Of a stretch of 64,000 nt of DNA, positions 37,706 to 46,584 are shown piece after piece. How positions within the stretch are numbered: the first letter of the stretch is position 1; each line of letters begins with the position of its first letter. The stretch is from Micromonospora cabrerizensis (GTDB lineage: Bacteria; Actinomycetota; Actinomycetes; Mycobacteriales; Micromonosporaceae): the NCBI RefSeq assembly GCF_022230955.1, contig NZ_JAKKFI010000047.1, forward strand, positions 62,001-126,000. The letters run 5' to 3'. Both the position numbers and the translations under genes were made by a program. The notes beneath the pieces were generated by a model that had not been told where the DNA came from, made no database searches, and saw nothing but the letters and a program-made list of their open reading frames with translations.

Positions 37706-38473
37706 ATGGGTGCCGACGAGGGCAGCGACGCAGGCGGGACCCTCCCCGGTGGCCCACCCCTGCGACGGGAGACCTCCCGCCTGCTGTCGTTCAGCGACGG
37801 TGTCTTCGCCATCATCATCACCTTGCTGGTGCTCGACCTCCAGCCACCTCGGGTCGGTCGTGGTCAGTTGCTGCACGCGTTGGTCGAGCAGTGGCCGGCG
37901 TACCTCGCCTATGTCACGTCGTACGTGTACGTGGCGGTGGGTTGGCTGAACCACCGGGCTGCCTTCAACCGCGTGGAAAGCAGCGGAAAGGCCCTCCAGT
38001 GGTACAACCTCGGCGTCCTGTTCAGCACCGCGCTGCTGCCGTTCGCCACGTCGGTCATCTCGCAGGCGATGCGGGAGGGCGACGAGGCGGACCAGCGGGC
38101 CGGCGTGGCCCTCTACGGCGTGGTCGGCGTGTTGGTGTCATTGAGCTGGCTGGGCCTGTACCACTACCTCGCCCGGCACCACGACCTGCTGTACCAGGCC
38201 GTCTCGCGGCGGTTCTTCCCGACGGAACGGGCACGGGCCGCGGTCGGCCTGCTGGGGTACGCGGTGGCGATTCTCGTCGGATACCTCTTCAGCCCGCTGT
38301 TCGCGTTGGTGATCTTCCTGCTGCTGCCGATGTTCTACACCCTGACCAGCAGCGGGTTCTACGAACTGCGGCGTTTGCGGCACCCGCACGGACAGTCCGG
38401 CGAGCCGTCGGCGTTACCCCGTCCGGGGCGCCGGGTAGACGACCGTGCCGACACCGAGAGGGGAGCACCATGA
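37706..38473 (+). CDS. TMEM175-like potassium channel protein
   Basis: A 255-residue membrane protein with six predicted helices. The TMEM175 signature FSDGVFAIIITLLVLDL is in the first helix, preceded by ETSRLL. Bacterial TMEM175 proteins form tetrameric, weakly K+-selective channels. The C-terminal 35 residues are hydrophilic. GGGGG precedes ATG 37706. The CBS gene starts inside its last four bases, so the two are probably made together. Confidence 0.88.
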   Translation: MGADEGSDAGGTLPGGPPLRRETSRLLSFSDGVFAIIITLLVLDLQPPRVGRGQLLHALVEQWPAYLAYVTSYVYVAVGWLNHRAAFNRVESSGKALQWYNLGVLFSTALLPFATSVISQAMREGDEADQRAGVALYGVVGVLVSLSWLGLYHYLARHHDLLYQAVSRRFFPTERARAAVGLLGYAVAILVGYLFSPLFALVIFLLLPMFYTLTSSGFYELRRLRHPHGQSGEPSALPRPGRRVDDRADTERGAP

Positions 38474-38886
38474 CAACGGTCGGAGAGTTCATGACGACCC
38501 GGTTGGTGACGATGGACGGCAACGAGACGCTCATCGCCGCCGCGCAGGAGATGCGTGACAGCGCGATCGGCGATGTAGTGGTGACGAACGGCGACAGCGT
38601 GGTCGGCATCGTCACGGACCGGGACATCACGGTCCGGGGTGTCGCGGAGAACATGGACCCGGGCTCGACCCAGCTGAACCAGATCACGACCCGCGACGTG
38701 ATCACGGTGAGCCAGTACGACGACGTGGTGGCTGCCGCGGACCTGATGCGTACGTACGCCGTACGCCGGCTCCCGGTGATCGACGACGGGCGTCTCGTCG
38801 GCCTGATCTCGATGGGTGACCTCGCGGTCGAGCGTGAACCGCAGTCGGTGCTCGCGGACATCAGCGCCGACGATCCGAACAACTGA
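38470..38886 (+). CDS. Tandem CBS domain protein
   Basis: A 138-residue soluble protein made of two CBS motifs (about residues 7-62 and 72-128). Each has the typical pattern: VVTNGDSVVGIVTDRDI and RLPVIDDGRLVGLISMGDLA. CBS pairs bind adenine nucleotides such as AMP or ATP. Four-base overlap with the TMEM175-type gene suggests a ligand-sensing partner of the channel; that is inference. A terminator follows. Confidence 0.92.
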   Translation: MTTVGEFMTTRLVTMDGNETLIAAAQEMRDSAIGDVVVTNGDSVVGIVTDRDITVRGVAENMDPGSTQLNQITTRDVITVSQYDDVVAAADLMRTYAVRRLPVIDDGRLVGLISMGDLAVEREPQSVLADISADDPNN

Positions 38887-38901
38887 CCGTCCGCCGCGGG
38901 C

Positions 38902-38936
38902 GCGCCGGCTCTCCCCCTCGTGGGGAGGGCCGGCGC
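38902..38936. terminator. Terminator between CBS and winged-helix genes
   Basis: A 15-base stem (38902-38916 with 38922-38936) with one G-U pair and a five-base loop. It sits between convergent genes. Confidence 0.8.
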
Positions 38937-38963
38937 TGCGCTGTCCGGGACCAGGTCGAGGGA

Positions 38964-40070
38964 TCAGGACTGGTCGAACTGGAGCCGCACGTCGGTGATC
39001 CCGCGAGCGGCGGCCACCGTCGCGGCCTCGGCGTCGACGTCCCGTCGGACCCGGGCGGACAGCGGCGACCACGGGGTGACGGTCAGCTCCAGTCGCTTCT
39101 TCCCGGCCTGCCGCGCCCGCCAGGTGCCGGCCACCTCCCCGTCCACCAGCAGCGCGCCCGGGTTGCCGATGGGCCGCCACAGGTGCCGCTGGTGCTCGCG
39201 TTCGGGCACCAGCAGGTCACGGTCGCGGCCGGCGAGGAAGGGATCGCCCGGCGGCAGCAGCCTCACCAGTCGGGGAGGCGGTGCGCTGGTCAGCGCCTCG
39301 ACCGCGTCGGCCGGGAGCCAGGCGGGCCGCCCGTCGACCCGCACCTCGACCAGGCCCGTGGGCCAGACCCGGCGCAGCTCCGTCGCCGAGGAGCCGAGGA
39401 AGCCGGCGGCGTCGGCCGGGGTGGCCGGGCCGAGCAGCCGCAGGTACGTCGTGACCAGCTCGGCGGTGTGCGCTGCGGTGGCGGGCGGGGCGGTGTGCCC
39501 GGTCAGTGGGGCGAGGTGCGCGGCGCGGCCGGACACTACGAGGCGCACCCCGCCGGCGAGCCCGGCCTGTTGGAAGACGGCGCCCGAGATGTGCCGCGAC
39601 TGGCACGCCCGGCAGTCGTAGGTCAGCTCGGAGGGCACCCGGTCGGAGACGGCACGGCTCACCACGCCGCGCTCCAACTCGGTGGTGACCACCGACTGGA
39701 ACGCCTCGGCCGTGGCCCGGAAGGCGGCCAGCCCGAGCCGTGCCCCCGCGCCGATCTGGCCCGGGATCCGGCGGGTGGCGTCGGCGTCGCTGAGCGGCCA
39801 GAGCGCGGCGGCCAGCGTCGGCAACTCGGCCCGGCGGTGCAGGTGCGGGGCGCCGCGCATCGACCAGACCAGCTCCAGGCGGTCGTCCGGCCCGGTCGCG
39901 CCGCGCGCCGCCAGCGCCTGCCGGGCGGTGCCGTAGGGCGTGTCCTGTACGCCGAGACCCAGCACGGCCAGGTCACCCGGGCGAGGGCCGCCGGAGCGGT
40001 CGAGCTGCTGGGCCGCCGCCCGGTAGGCGAGCACCTGCCGCCGGTCGACCTCCGGTGCCCGACCAGTCAT
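38964..40070 (-). CDS. Winged helix DNA-binding domain protein (AlkZ/YcaQ-like superfamily)
   Basis: A 368-residue protein of the HTH_42/winged helix DNA-binding domain family. The N-terminal part (RQVLAYRAAAQQLDR and GVQDTPYGTARQAL) and the central VWSMRGAPHLHRRAELPTLA are characteristic. Known members include the crosslink glycosylase AlkZ, but its key Gln-x-Gln motif is not evident here (GVQD instead). DNA repair is therefore only a possibility. It is transcribed towards the CBS gene. Confidence 0.8.
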   Translation of the reverse strand: MTGRAPEVDRRQVLAYRAAAQQLDRSGGPRPGDLAVLGLGVQDTPYGTARQALAARGATGPDDRLELVWSMRGAPHLHRRAELPTLAAALWPLSDADATRRIPGQIGAGARLGLAAFRATAEAFQSVVTTELERGVVSRAVSDRVPSELTYDCRACQSRHISGAVFQQAGLAGGVRLVVSGRAAHLAPLTGHTAPPATAAHTAELVTTYLRLLGPATPADAAGFLGSSATELRRVWPTGLVEVRVDGRPAWLPADAVEALTSAPPPRLVRLLPPGDPFLAGRDRDLLVPEREHQRHLWRPIGNPGALLVDGEVAGTWRARQAGKKRLELTVTPWSPLSARVRRDVDAEAATVAAARGITDVRLQFDQS

Positions 40071-40266
40071 GTGCCCTCCCGTCCCACACGTCCCGTCCGG
40101 ACGCTACCGCGTAGGTAGGACAGCGCCCGGCCGCTCACCCGATCCGGGCGAGGTTGACCGGGGAACCGGCGGGGACCCCTGCGGGGACGTGCAACGGCCG
40201 GCCGGCCGCGCGACGCGAGCGCGGTGGGTGGGATCCCGGGCCCGGCAACTGGGAGGAGTGGACCCG

Positions 40267-40638
40267 ATGGTGGACGCGACCACGAGGTTCTTCGAGGACC
40301 TGGACCGGCGGGGGTACGAACCCCTGCTGGCCAAGACCTCCGGGACAGTGCGTATCGACCTGCACGAGGGGGCGCAGACCTGGCACTGGCTGCTGAGGAT
40401 CGACCACGGCCGGGTGGACGTGAGTCAGGAGGACCAGGAGGCCGACACGGTCATCGGCGCGAGCCCGGTGCTCTTCGACGACATCGCCTCGGGTCGCGAG
40501 CACGGCCTGGCCGCGCTGTTGCGGGGGGACATGACGGTGTTGGGGGACGCTCGTCTCGTCGTACAGGTGGAGCGGATCTTCCCGGGTTCCCCGGACGCCC
40601 GTGGACCTCGTCGGCGTTTCGTGGGGGAGGCGTACTGA
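40267..40638 (+). CDS. SCP2 sterol-binding-like protein
   Basis: A 123-residue protein with an SCP2-like pattern (KTSGTVRIDLHEGAQTWHWL, then ADTVIGASPVLFDDIASGRE and AALLRGDMTVLGDARLVVQ), a fold that holds a hydrophobic ligand. It lacks a signal peptide. GGAGGAG precedes ATG 40267 at proper spacing. It overlaps the debranching-enzyme gene (TGATG), so the two are coupled. A functional link between a lipid-carrier fold and glycogen metabolism is not established. Confidence 0.82.
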   Translation: MVDATTRFFEDLDRRGYEPLLAKTSGTVRIDLHEGAQTWHWLLRIDHGRVDVSQEDQEADTVIGASPVLFDDIASGREHGLAALLRGDMTVLGDARLVVQVERIFPGSPDARGPRRRFVGEAY

Positions 40639-42698
40639 TGGGGCAGAGCAACACGATCCGGATCCTGGACGGCAACACGTTCGTCGTCTGCGAGGACACC
40701 GGTGACATCGAGGCGACACCGAGCGAGCCGACCGGGCTGTTCTCCATCGACACCCGGTTCCTGTCGACCTGGGTGCTGACCGTCAACGGCGAGCGGCTGA
40801 ACTCGCTGTCCTTCGACGATCTCCAGTACTTCGAGTCGCGGTTCTTCCTGGTGCCGGGGATGGCCACGCACTACGTGGACGCGAAGCTGTCGATCATCCG
40901 TGAGCGCGCGGTGGGCGGCAGCTTCTGCGAGCAGCTCACCATCCTCAACCACGACGAGAAGCCGGTCGAACTGGAAGTCCGGATGGACGCCGCGTCGGAC
41001 TTCGCCGACCTGTTCCAGGTCAAGGACGAGATCGTGAACAAGAAGGGCGAGCTCTACACCGAGGTCGAGCCGGACCAGCTGCGGCTGGGATACCGCCGGG
41101 GCAACTTCCGGCGCGAGACGGTCATCTCCTCGTCGGTGTCGGCCCGGTACGACGACAAGGGCTTCGTGTACACCGTGCACTTGGAACCCAACGAGCAGTG
41201 GGAAGCCTCGATCGACGTCCAGACGCACGCGGTCGGTCCGGGCGGCCGGGACCTGCGGTTCGGGTTGCGGGTGCACGGCAACGAGCGGCTCGCCCTCCAG
41301 CACGACCTGGAGAAGTGGATCGCCGACGCCCCGAAGGTCAACAGTGAGCACGGGCGGGTGGCCGCCACCTACCGGCGCAGCCTGATCGACCTGGCGGCGC
41401 TGCGCTTCTCGCCGCTGTCGCTGGGCGGCGCCACCCTGCCGGCCGCGGGTCTGCCCTGGTTCATGACGATGTTCGGCCGGGACAGCATCCTCACCTGCCT
41501 CCAGACGCTGCCGTTCACGCCGCAGTTGTCGAAGACGACGCTGCGCATCCTGGCGTCCCTGCAGGGCAGCCGGTTCGACGACTTCCGGGACGAGGACCCG
41601 GGGCGCATCCTGCACGAGATGCGCTACGGCGAGACCGCGGCGTTCGAGGAGCAGCCGCACTCGCCGTACTACGGCTCGGTCGACGCCACACCGCTGTTCG
41701 TCGTGCTGCTCGACGAGTACGAGCGGTGGACCGGGGACGTCGCGCTGGTCAAGGAGCTGGAGCAGGAGTCCCGGGCGGCTCTGAAGTGGATCGACAACTA
41801 CGCCGACCTGGTCGGCAACGGCTACATCTGGTACGAGCGGCGCAACACCGACACCGGCCTGGAGAACCAGTGCTGGAAGGACTCCTGGGACTCGATCTCC
41901 TACTCCGACGGCACGCTGCCGCCGTTCCCGCGGGCCACCTGCGAGGTGCAGGGCTACGCGTACGACGCGAAGATCCGCGCGGCCCGGATGGCCCGCGAGT
42001 TCTGGGGTGACCCGGAGTTCGCCGACCAGTTGGAGCGGGAGGCGGCAGACCTGAAGGAGCGGTTCAACCGGGACTGGTGGGTGGCCGACGGTGAGTTCTA
42101 CGCCCTGGCGCTGGACCCGGACGGCCGCCAGTGCGACATCCTCAGCTCGAACATCGGCCACCTGCTGTGGAGCGGGATCGTCGAGCCCGAGCGGGCGGAG
42201 AAGCTGGCCGCCCACCTGGTGGGGCCGCGGCTCTTCTCCGGCTGGGGAGTGCGCACGCTCGCCGATGGGGAGGCCCGGTACAACCCGATCGGCTACCACA
42301 ACGGCACGATCTGGCCGTTCGACAACTCCTTCATCGCCTGGGGTCTGCGCCGGTACGGCTTCGCCGAGGAGGCCGCCACCATCGCCAACGGCATCCTGGA
42401 CGCGGCCACCTACTTCGACGGCCGGTTGCCGGAGGCCTTCGGTGGCTATCCCCGGGAGCTGACCAAGTTCCCGGTGGAGTATCCGACGGCGTGCAGCCCG
42501 CAGGCCTGGTCGACCGGAACCCCGCTGTTGCTGCTGCGGACCATGCTCGGTCTGGAGCCCCACGAGGGTCACCTGTCGGTCGAGCCACGGCTGCCGGTGG
42601 GCATGGGACGGATCGAGGTGCTGGACATCCCGGGTCGCTGGGGTCGGGTGGACGCGTTCGCCCGGGGCCGACTGGACCTGGACAAGCTCTCCGACTGA
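40638..42698 (+). CDS. Glycogen debranching enzyme-like protein (amylo-alpha-1,6-glucosidase type)
   Basis: A 686-residue protein. The N-terminal beta-sandwich (NTFVVCEDTGDIEATPSEPT, GLFSIDTRFLSTW) is the glycogen-debranching N-terminal domain. The rest is an (alpha/alpha)6 barrel with LPWFMTMFGRDSI, WKDSWDSISY and GTIWPFDNSFIAWGL. It likely removes alpha-1,6 branches from glycogen or a related glucan. No signal peptide is seen, so it is cytoplasmic. It is coupled to the SCP2-like gene upstream and followed by a hairpin. Confidence 0.9.
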   Translation: MGQSNTIRILDGNTFVVCEDTGDIEATPSEPTGLFSIDTRFLSTWVLTVNGERLNSLSFDDLQYFESRFFLVPGMATHYVDAKLSIIRERAVGGSFCEQLTILNHDEKPVELEVRMDAASDFADLFQVKDEIVNKKGELYTEVEPDQLRLGYRRGNFRRETVISSSVSARYDDKGFVYTVHLEPNEQWEASIDVQTHAVGPGGRDLRFGLRVHGNERLALQHDLEKWIADAPKVNSEHGRVAATYRRSLIDLAALRFSPLSLGGATLPAAGLPWFMTMFGRDSILTCLQTLPFTPQLSKTTLRILASLQGSRFDDFRDEDPGRILHEMRYGETAAFEEQPHSPYYGSVDATPLFVVLLDEYERWTGDVALVKELEQESRAALKWIDNYADLVGNGYIWYERRNTDTGLENQCWKDSWDSISYSDGTLPPFPRATCEVQGYAYDAKIRAARMAREFWGDPEFADQLEREAADLKERFNRDWWVADGEFYALALDPDGRQCDILSSNIGHLLWSGIVEPERAEKLAAHLVGPRLFSGWGVRTLADGEARYNPIGYHNGTIWPFDNSFIAWGLRRYGFAEEAATIANGILDAATYFDGRLPEAFGGYPRELTKFPVEYPTACSPQAWSTGTPLLLLRTMLGLEPHEGHLSVEPRLPVGMGRIEVLDIPGRWGRVDAFARGRLDLDKLSD

Positions 42699-42710
42699 GC
42701 AATCGGTCGA

Positions 42711-42751
42711 CGGACCGGCGGTGGCGCGCAACCCGCGTCGTCGCCGGTCCG
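42711..42751 (+). terminator. Probable terminator after the debranching-enzyme gene
   Basis: A 10-base perfect stem (42711-42720 with 42742-42751) encloses a 21-base loop. It starts 12 bases after the stop codon. Confidence 0.6.
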
Positions 42752-42792
42752 CCACCCAGCCGAACCACAGCCGGGCAGGGTAGATTCTGCGG

Positions 42793-43545
42793 ATGCCGGA
42801 GCTCGTGTACCCGCCCGTTATCGCCACCGCCAAGACGATGTTCCGTCTTCTCGACCTGAAGATCACCATCGAGGGCTCCCACCACGTCCCCCGCACCGGC
42901 GGGGCGGTGCTGGCCAGCAACCACGTCAGCTACCTCGACTTCATCTTCGCGGGGCTCGGCGCGAACGCGTCCGGGCGGCTGGTCCGGTTCATGGCCAAGC
43001 ACTCTGTCTTCGCGCACCGGATCGGCGGCCCACTGATGCGCGGGATGAAGCACATCCCGGTGGACCGGCAGGCCGGAGCTGCCTCGTTCCGCGCAGCCGT
43101 TGACGCGCTCAAGCGCGGCGAGGTCGTCGGCGTCTTCCCCGAGGCGACGATCAGCCGGTCGTTCACCGTCAAGGAGCTCAAGAGCGGCACGGTCCGGATG
43201 GCCCGCTCGGCGAAGGTGCCGGTGCTGCCGGTCGCGCTCTGGGGCACGCAGCGACTCTGGACCAAGGGCCGCCCCCGCACGCTGACCCGCCGGCACACCC
43301 CGATCACCATCCTGATCGGTGAGCCGATCAACCCGGCGGACTTCCCGGACCCGAACCTGCTGGCCGAGGAGCTGACCATCCGACTCAGCGCGCTCGTCGA
43401 CCGGGCACAGCGGGACTACCCGGACACCCCGGCCGGCCCGGACGACACCTGGTGGCAGCCCGCGCACCTGGGCGGCAGCGCGCCCACGCCGGAGGAGGCC
43501 GCCGCCCTGGACGCCGCCGCCGAGCAGCACACCCCCAGCGCCTGA
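42793..43545 (+). CDS. 1-acyl-sn-glycerol-3-phosphate acyltransferase (PlsC-like)
   Basis: A 250-residue acyltransferase. The catalytic His-Asp motif is NHVSYLD (about residues 39-45), followed by a phosphate-binding FPEATIS (FPEGTRS in most members). It acylates lysophosphatidate in membrane lipid synthesis and sits at the inner face of the membrane. A helix at the N-terminus may anchor it. ATG 42793 lies 42 bases beyond the preceding hairpin. Confidence 0.9.
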   Translation: MPELVYPPVIATAKTMFRLLDLKITIEGSHHVPRTGGAVLASNHVSYLDFIFAGLGANASGRLVRFMAKHSVFAHRIGGPLMRGMKHIPVDRQAGAASFRAAVDALKRGEVVGVFPEATISRSFTVKELKSGTVRMARSAKVPVLPVALWGTQRLWTKGRPRTLTRRHTPITILIGEPINPADFPDPNLLAEELTIRLSALVDRAQRDYPDTPAGPDDTWWQPAHLGGSAPTPEEAAALDAAAEQHTPSA

Positions 43546-43624
43546 CGCCGACGTGGCCGGATCGTTCCGCACCGAGGCATGATGGTGTCTGCCGGCGCGG
43601 TCCTTCTCCGGTCAGGATCGGAGC

Positions 43625-44233
43625 ATGAGCAGAGCAGCACTCGTCGTGATCGACGTCCAGGAATCCTTCCGTCAGCGCCCGATCTGGGCGTACGGCTCCA
43701 ACCCCGACCTGGTGCGGCAGGTGGAACGACTGGTCGCCGCAGCCCGCGAGCGCGGCGACTTGGTGGTCTGGGTCCTGCACTCCGAGCCGGGCACGGGCGG
43801 GTTGTTCGACCCTGTCGCCGGGCACGTGCGGCTGATCGACGGGCTGGTCCCGGCCGAGGGTGAGCCAACGCTGGTCAAGACCGCGCACAACGCGTTCACC
43901 ACCACGAACCTCCAGCAGATGCTCACCCAGGCGGGCATCCAGGACGTCACCGTCTGCGGCATCCGCACCGAGCAGTGCGTGGAGACCACCGCCCGGGTGG
44001 GCTCCGACCTCGGCTACCGGATGACGTTCGTCACCGACGCCACCCTGACCTTCCCGATCCCGCACCGGGACCTGCCGGCGACCGCCACGGTGGCGGAGAT
44101 CCTGGCCGACCCTCGCACCCTGACCAACGAGGAGATCGTCACCCGCACCGAGTACGCGCTGGCTGGCCGCTTCGCGACCATCCGCACCGTGGCCGAGGTG
44201 ACCGGCGCGACCCTCGCCGGCACCCGGAGCTGA
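43625..44233 (+). CDS. Isochorismatase-like cysteine hydrolase
   Basis: A 202-residue member of the isochorismatase superfamily with the catalytic triad visible: Asp in VVIDVQESF, Lys in LVKTAHNAF and Cys in CGIRTEQCVETTAR. Such enzymes hydrolyse nicotinamide-like or ureido substrates; the substrate is not clear. It is followed four bases later by a GlxA-type regulator, a common arrangement, which suggests that regulator controls it. Confidence 0.9.
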   Translation: MSRAALVVIDVQESFRQRPIWAYGSNPDLVRQVERLVAAARERGDLVVWVLHSEPGTGGLFDPVAGHVRLIDGLVPAEGEPTLVKTAHNAFTTTNLQQMLTQAGIQDVTVCGIRTEQCVETTARVGSDLGYRMTFVTDATLTFPIPHRDLPATATVAEILADPRTLTNEEIVTRTEYALAGRFATIRTVAEVTGATLAGTRS

Positions 44234-44237
44234 CGCG

Positions 44238-45218
44238 ATGACCCGGGTCGTCTTCCTGCTGGTCCCGCAGCTGCACCTGCTGGACCTCGCGGGGCCGGCC
44301 CAGGTCTTCTCCAGCGCCGCCGACCTCGGTCTCGACTATCGGCTGCACTACGTCGCCGAGCGGGAGCAGGTGACCACCGTTCAGGGCGTACCCCTGGTGG
44401 CCGACACCCGGTGGCCCGAGCTGACCCCGGACGACCTGGTCATCGTGCCCGGTTGGCGACCGTCGGCGCACGGGCCGGAGGAGCCGGTGTCGCCCGGCGA
44501 CCTGCGGCGGCTGGCCGGGCACCATGCCGCCGGTGGCACGGTGGCCAGTGTCTGCGCCGGGGCGTACGCCCTCGGGCGGGCCGGGCTGCTCGACGGCCGA
44601 CGGTGCACCACCCACCACGAGGTGCAGGACGACCTGGCCCTCCGGCACCCGGCGGCCCAGGTCATCCGCGACGTGCTGTACGTGGTCGACGACCGGGTGG
44701 TCACCTCGGCCGGCATCGCCAGTGGCATCGACGTGGCGCTGCACCTGGTGGCCACCCGGCACGGCCCGTCGACCGCCGCGAAGATCGCCCGCACGCTGGT
44801 CGTCTACGCCCGTCGCAACGGGCACGAGCAGCAGGCCAGCGCGATGATGCGGCACCGCTCCCACCTGTCCGACTCGGTGCACCGGGTGCAGGATCTGATC
44901 GACAGCCGGTACGCCGAGACGCTGCCGCTGGCCGAGCTCGCCGCTGCCGGCGGCCTGGCGGAACGGACGCTGACCCGGCTGTTCCGCGCGGCCACCGGGC
45001 TCACCCCGCTCGGCTACCAGCAGGTGCTGCGGGTAGAACGTGCCGAGCACCTGATCGGGCACGGCACCACCGTGGAGGCCGCCGCCCGGACCGTCGGTTT
45101 CAGCGATGCCCGGATGCTGCGCCGCCTGCGAGCCCGCGCCACGGGGTCGGCTCCGGCCCTGAGCGGTAGTAGTCGTCCCGGGAGTGGAACTCCACCGGCA
45201 GCGAGCCGGGCAGCGTGA
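44238..45218 (+). CDS. GlxA family transcriptional regulator (DJ-1/PfpI plus AraC)
   Basis: A 326-residue regulator. The N-terminal DJ-1/PfpI-like domain (about residues 1-190) has TVASVCAGAYALG around the usual nucleophilic Cys position. The AraC DNA-binding part follows (PLAELAAAGGLAERTLTRLF, then TVEAAARTVGFSDARMLRRL). The end of the second helix-turn-helix is atypical: the usual PxxYR ending is missing and the last 30 residues are Ser/Pro-rich. The coding end overlaps the convergent gene by 119 bases. Confidence 0.85.
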   Translation: MTRVVFLLVPQLHLLDLAGPAQVFSSAADLGLDYRLHYVAEREQVTTVQGVPLVADTRWPELTPDDLVIVPGWRPSAHGPEEPVSPGDLRRLAGHHAAGGTVASVCAGAYALGRAGLLDGRRCTTHHEVQDDLALRHPAAQVIRDVLYVVDDRVVTSAGIASGIDVALHLVATRHGPSTAAKIARTLVVYARRNGHEQQASAMMRHRSHLSDSVHRVQDLIDSRYAETLPLAELAAAGGLAERTLTRLFRAATGLTPLGYQQVLRVERAEHLIGHGTTVEAAARTVGFSDARMLRRLRARATGSAPALSGSSRPGSGTPPAASRAA

Positions 45219-45828
45219 CCCGGGTGTCCCCGGCGAGCAGGGCGGGGCCGGCCCGCAGCAGCAGCACGTCGCGCTCCTGAGCCGAGAGGTCGACCAGTTG
45301 AGGTCGGGTGAGCCGGAACATGGCCACCGCCCGGCGGACCTGTCGGGCCAGCGCCACGATCTCTCCGGCCGGGCCGCCGAGGGCCAACGCGGGCTGTTGG
45401 ATGGTGCGCAACGCGTCGCAGACGATCAGTAGCTGCGAGGGCGCGTCCTGCTCGGCGACCGGCAGCTCCAACCGGGACGGCCACTGCCAGCGGATCTGCC
45501 CGCTCATCAGGCCGTTCAGCCGGGCGGGTGGTCGTGCCCGGGGCGCGGCGTCGGCGACCAGCGACAGGTGGGCACCGCTGCCCACCCAGCAGACCCGCTG
45601 GTCGGTGACGGTCACCGCGACCGGCTCGGGCAGCTGCCAACGGCGCCGCGTCTCGCTCGGCCCGAGCAGGTAGCCCGCGACCAGCAGACGGTGGCGGGAG
45701 AGGACCCGTTCACCGTGCACCGGACGCAGGTTGTAGCGGCGGTCCAGGGTCGGCCCCACCTCGTCGTCCGGAGCGTCGAACCGGTGCGGACCGATGAAGA
45801 AGGGGGACGCGTCGGCGTGCATCGTCAC
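45100..45828 (-). CDS. Hypothetical protein, convergent with the GlxA-type gene
   Basis: A 242-residue protein with no recognised family. It is rich in short strands early ([20 protein letters not shown] and AVTVTDQRVCWVGSGAHLS) and helical in the second half. No membrane segment or signal peptide is visible. Codon bias supports it, but its last 119 bases run opposite to the GlxA end, so the true end of one of the two genes may differ. ATG 45828 is the likely start. Confidence 0.6.
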   Translation of the reverse strand: MTMHADASPFFIGPHRFDAPDDEVGPTLDRRYNLRPVHGERVLSRHRLLVAGYLLGPSETRRRWQLPEPVAVTVTDQRVCWVGSGAHLSLVADAAPRARPPARLNGLMSGQIRWQWPSRLELPVAEQDAPSQLLIVCDALRTIQQPALALGGPAGEIVALARQVRRAVAMFRLTRPQLVDLSAQERDVLLLRAGPALLAGDTRVTLPGSLPVEFHSRDDYYRSGPEPTPWRGLAGGAASGHR

Positions 45829-45894
45829 GACCTCCCGATCAGCTGGCTGTGTGGTGAAGCCTGTCTGATCGGTGGGCCGATGTCATGACGCCTG

Positions 45895-46584
45895 TTAGGG
45901 GGTCGGCCGGTCGTGCGCCGCCTGTGACCGGTAGATGCCAATCTCCTCCGGGCGGACGAGGCCGTCCTCGATCGCGCGGGCGAGCAGTGCCGCCTTTGTG
46001 GCGGCCGGCCGCCCCGCCCGGGTGTACTTGATCCGCGCACGGTCGACGTACTGCTTCACCGTGTGCTCGCTGATCTGCATCCGGCGTGCCACCGACGCCT
46101 TGGACATCGACTGGAACCAGAGCAGCAGCGCTTCGCGTTCCTTGTCGGACAGCATCGGCCGGTCCGGCCGGGGGTCGCCGACCATGGCCCCGGCCAGCGC
46201 CGGCGGCACGTACGGGCGGTCGCTCGCGGCGGCCAGCACGGTCGCCACGCAGTGCTCCCGCCCCTCGTGCTTGGCCAGGAACGCCACCGCCCCGGCGTCC
46301 AGCGCGGCGAGCATGGTCTGCGGGTCGGTGTGCTCGGAATAGACCACGACCCGCCGCCCGGCGGTGCTCAGCTCGGCCAACTTGTCCAACGCCATCCGCC
46401 CGTGCAGCCGCAGGTCGAGCAGGACGACGTCGGCGTCCGGCGCCGCCCGCAGCACCTCGTCCGGGTCGTCGCCGGTGGCCAGCACGGTCAACCGCGGCTC
46501 GGTGGCGAGCCAGGCGCGAACCCCCTCGACCACGACGGGATGGTCGTCGACGATCGCCACACCGATCGGCCGTTCGCCGGTCAT
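45895..46584 (-). CDS. LuxR-type response regulator (NarL/FixJ family)
   Basis: A 229-residue response regulator. The receiver (about residues 5-120) has the acidic pair in IVDDHP, the phospho-acceptor Asp in VLLDLRLHG and Lys in FLAKHEG. The LuxR-type helix-turn-helix follows (SMSKASVARRMQISEHTVKQ). ATG 46584 overlaps the stop of the degenerate kinase, giving tight coupling; a second Met lies upstream at 46608. It is the last gene of a three-gene signalling unit. Confidence 0.92.
   Translation of the reverse strand: MTGERPIGVAIVDDHPVVVEGVRAWLATEPRLTVLATGDDPDEVLRAAPDADVVLLDLRLHGRMALDKLAELSTAGRRVVVYSEHTDPQTMLAALDAGAVAFLAKHEGREHCVATVLAAASDRPYVPPALAGAMVGDPRPDRPMLSDKEREALLLWFQSMSKASVARRMQISEHTVKQYVDRARIKYTRAGRPAATKAALLARAIEDGLVRPEEIGIYRSQAAHDRPTP

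Noticed and set aside
40425..42920. A long minus-strand opening opposite the debranching-enzyme gene
   Set aside because: Its translation is rich in Gly, Arg, Val and His with no domain, while the plus strand encodes a complete enzyme.
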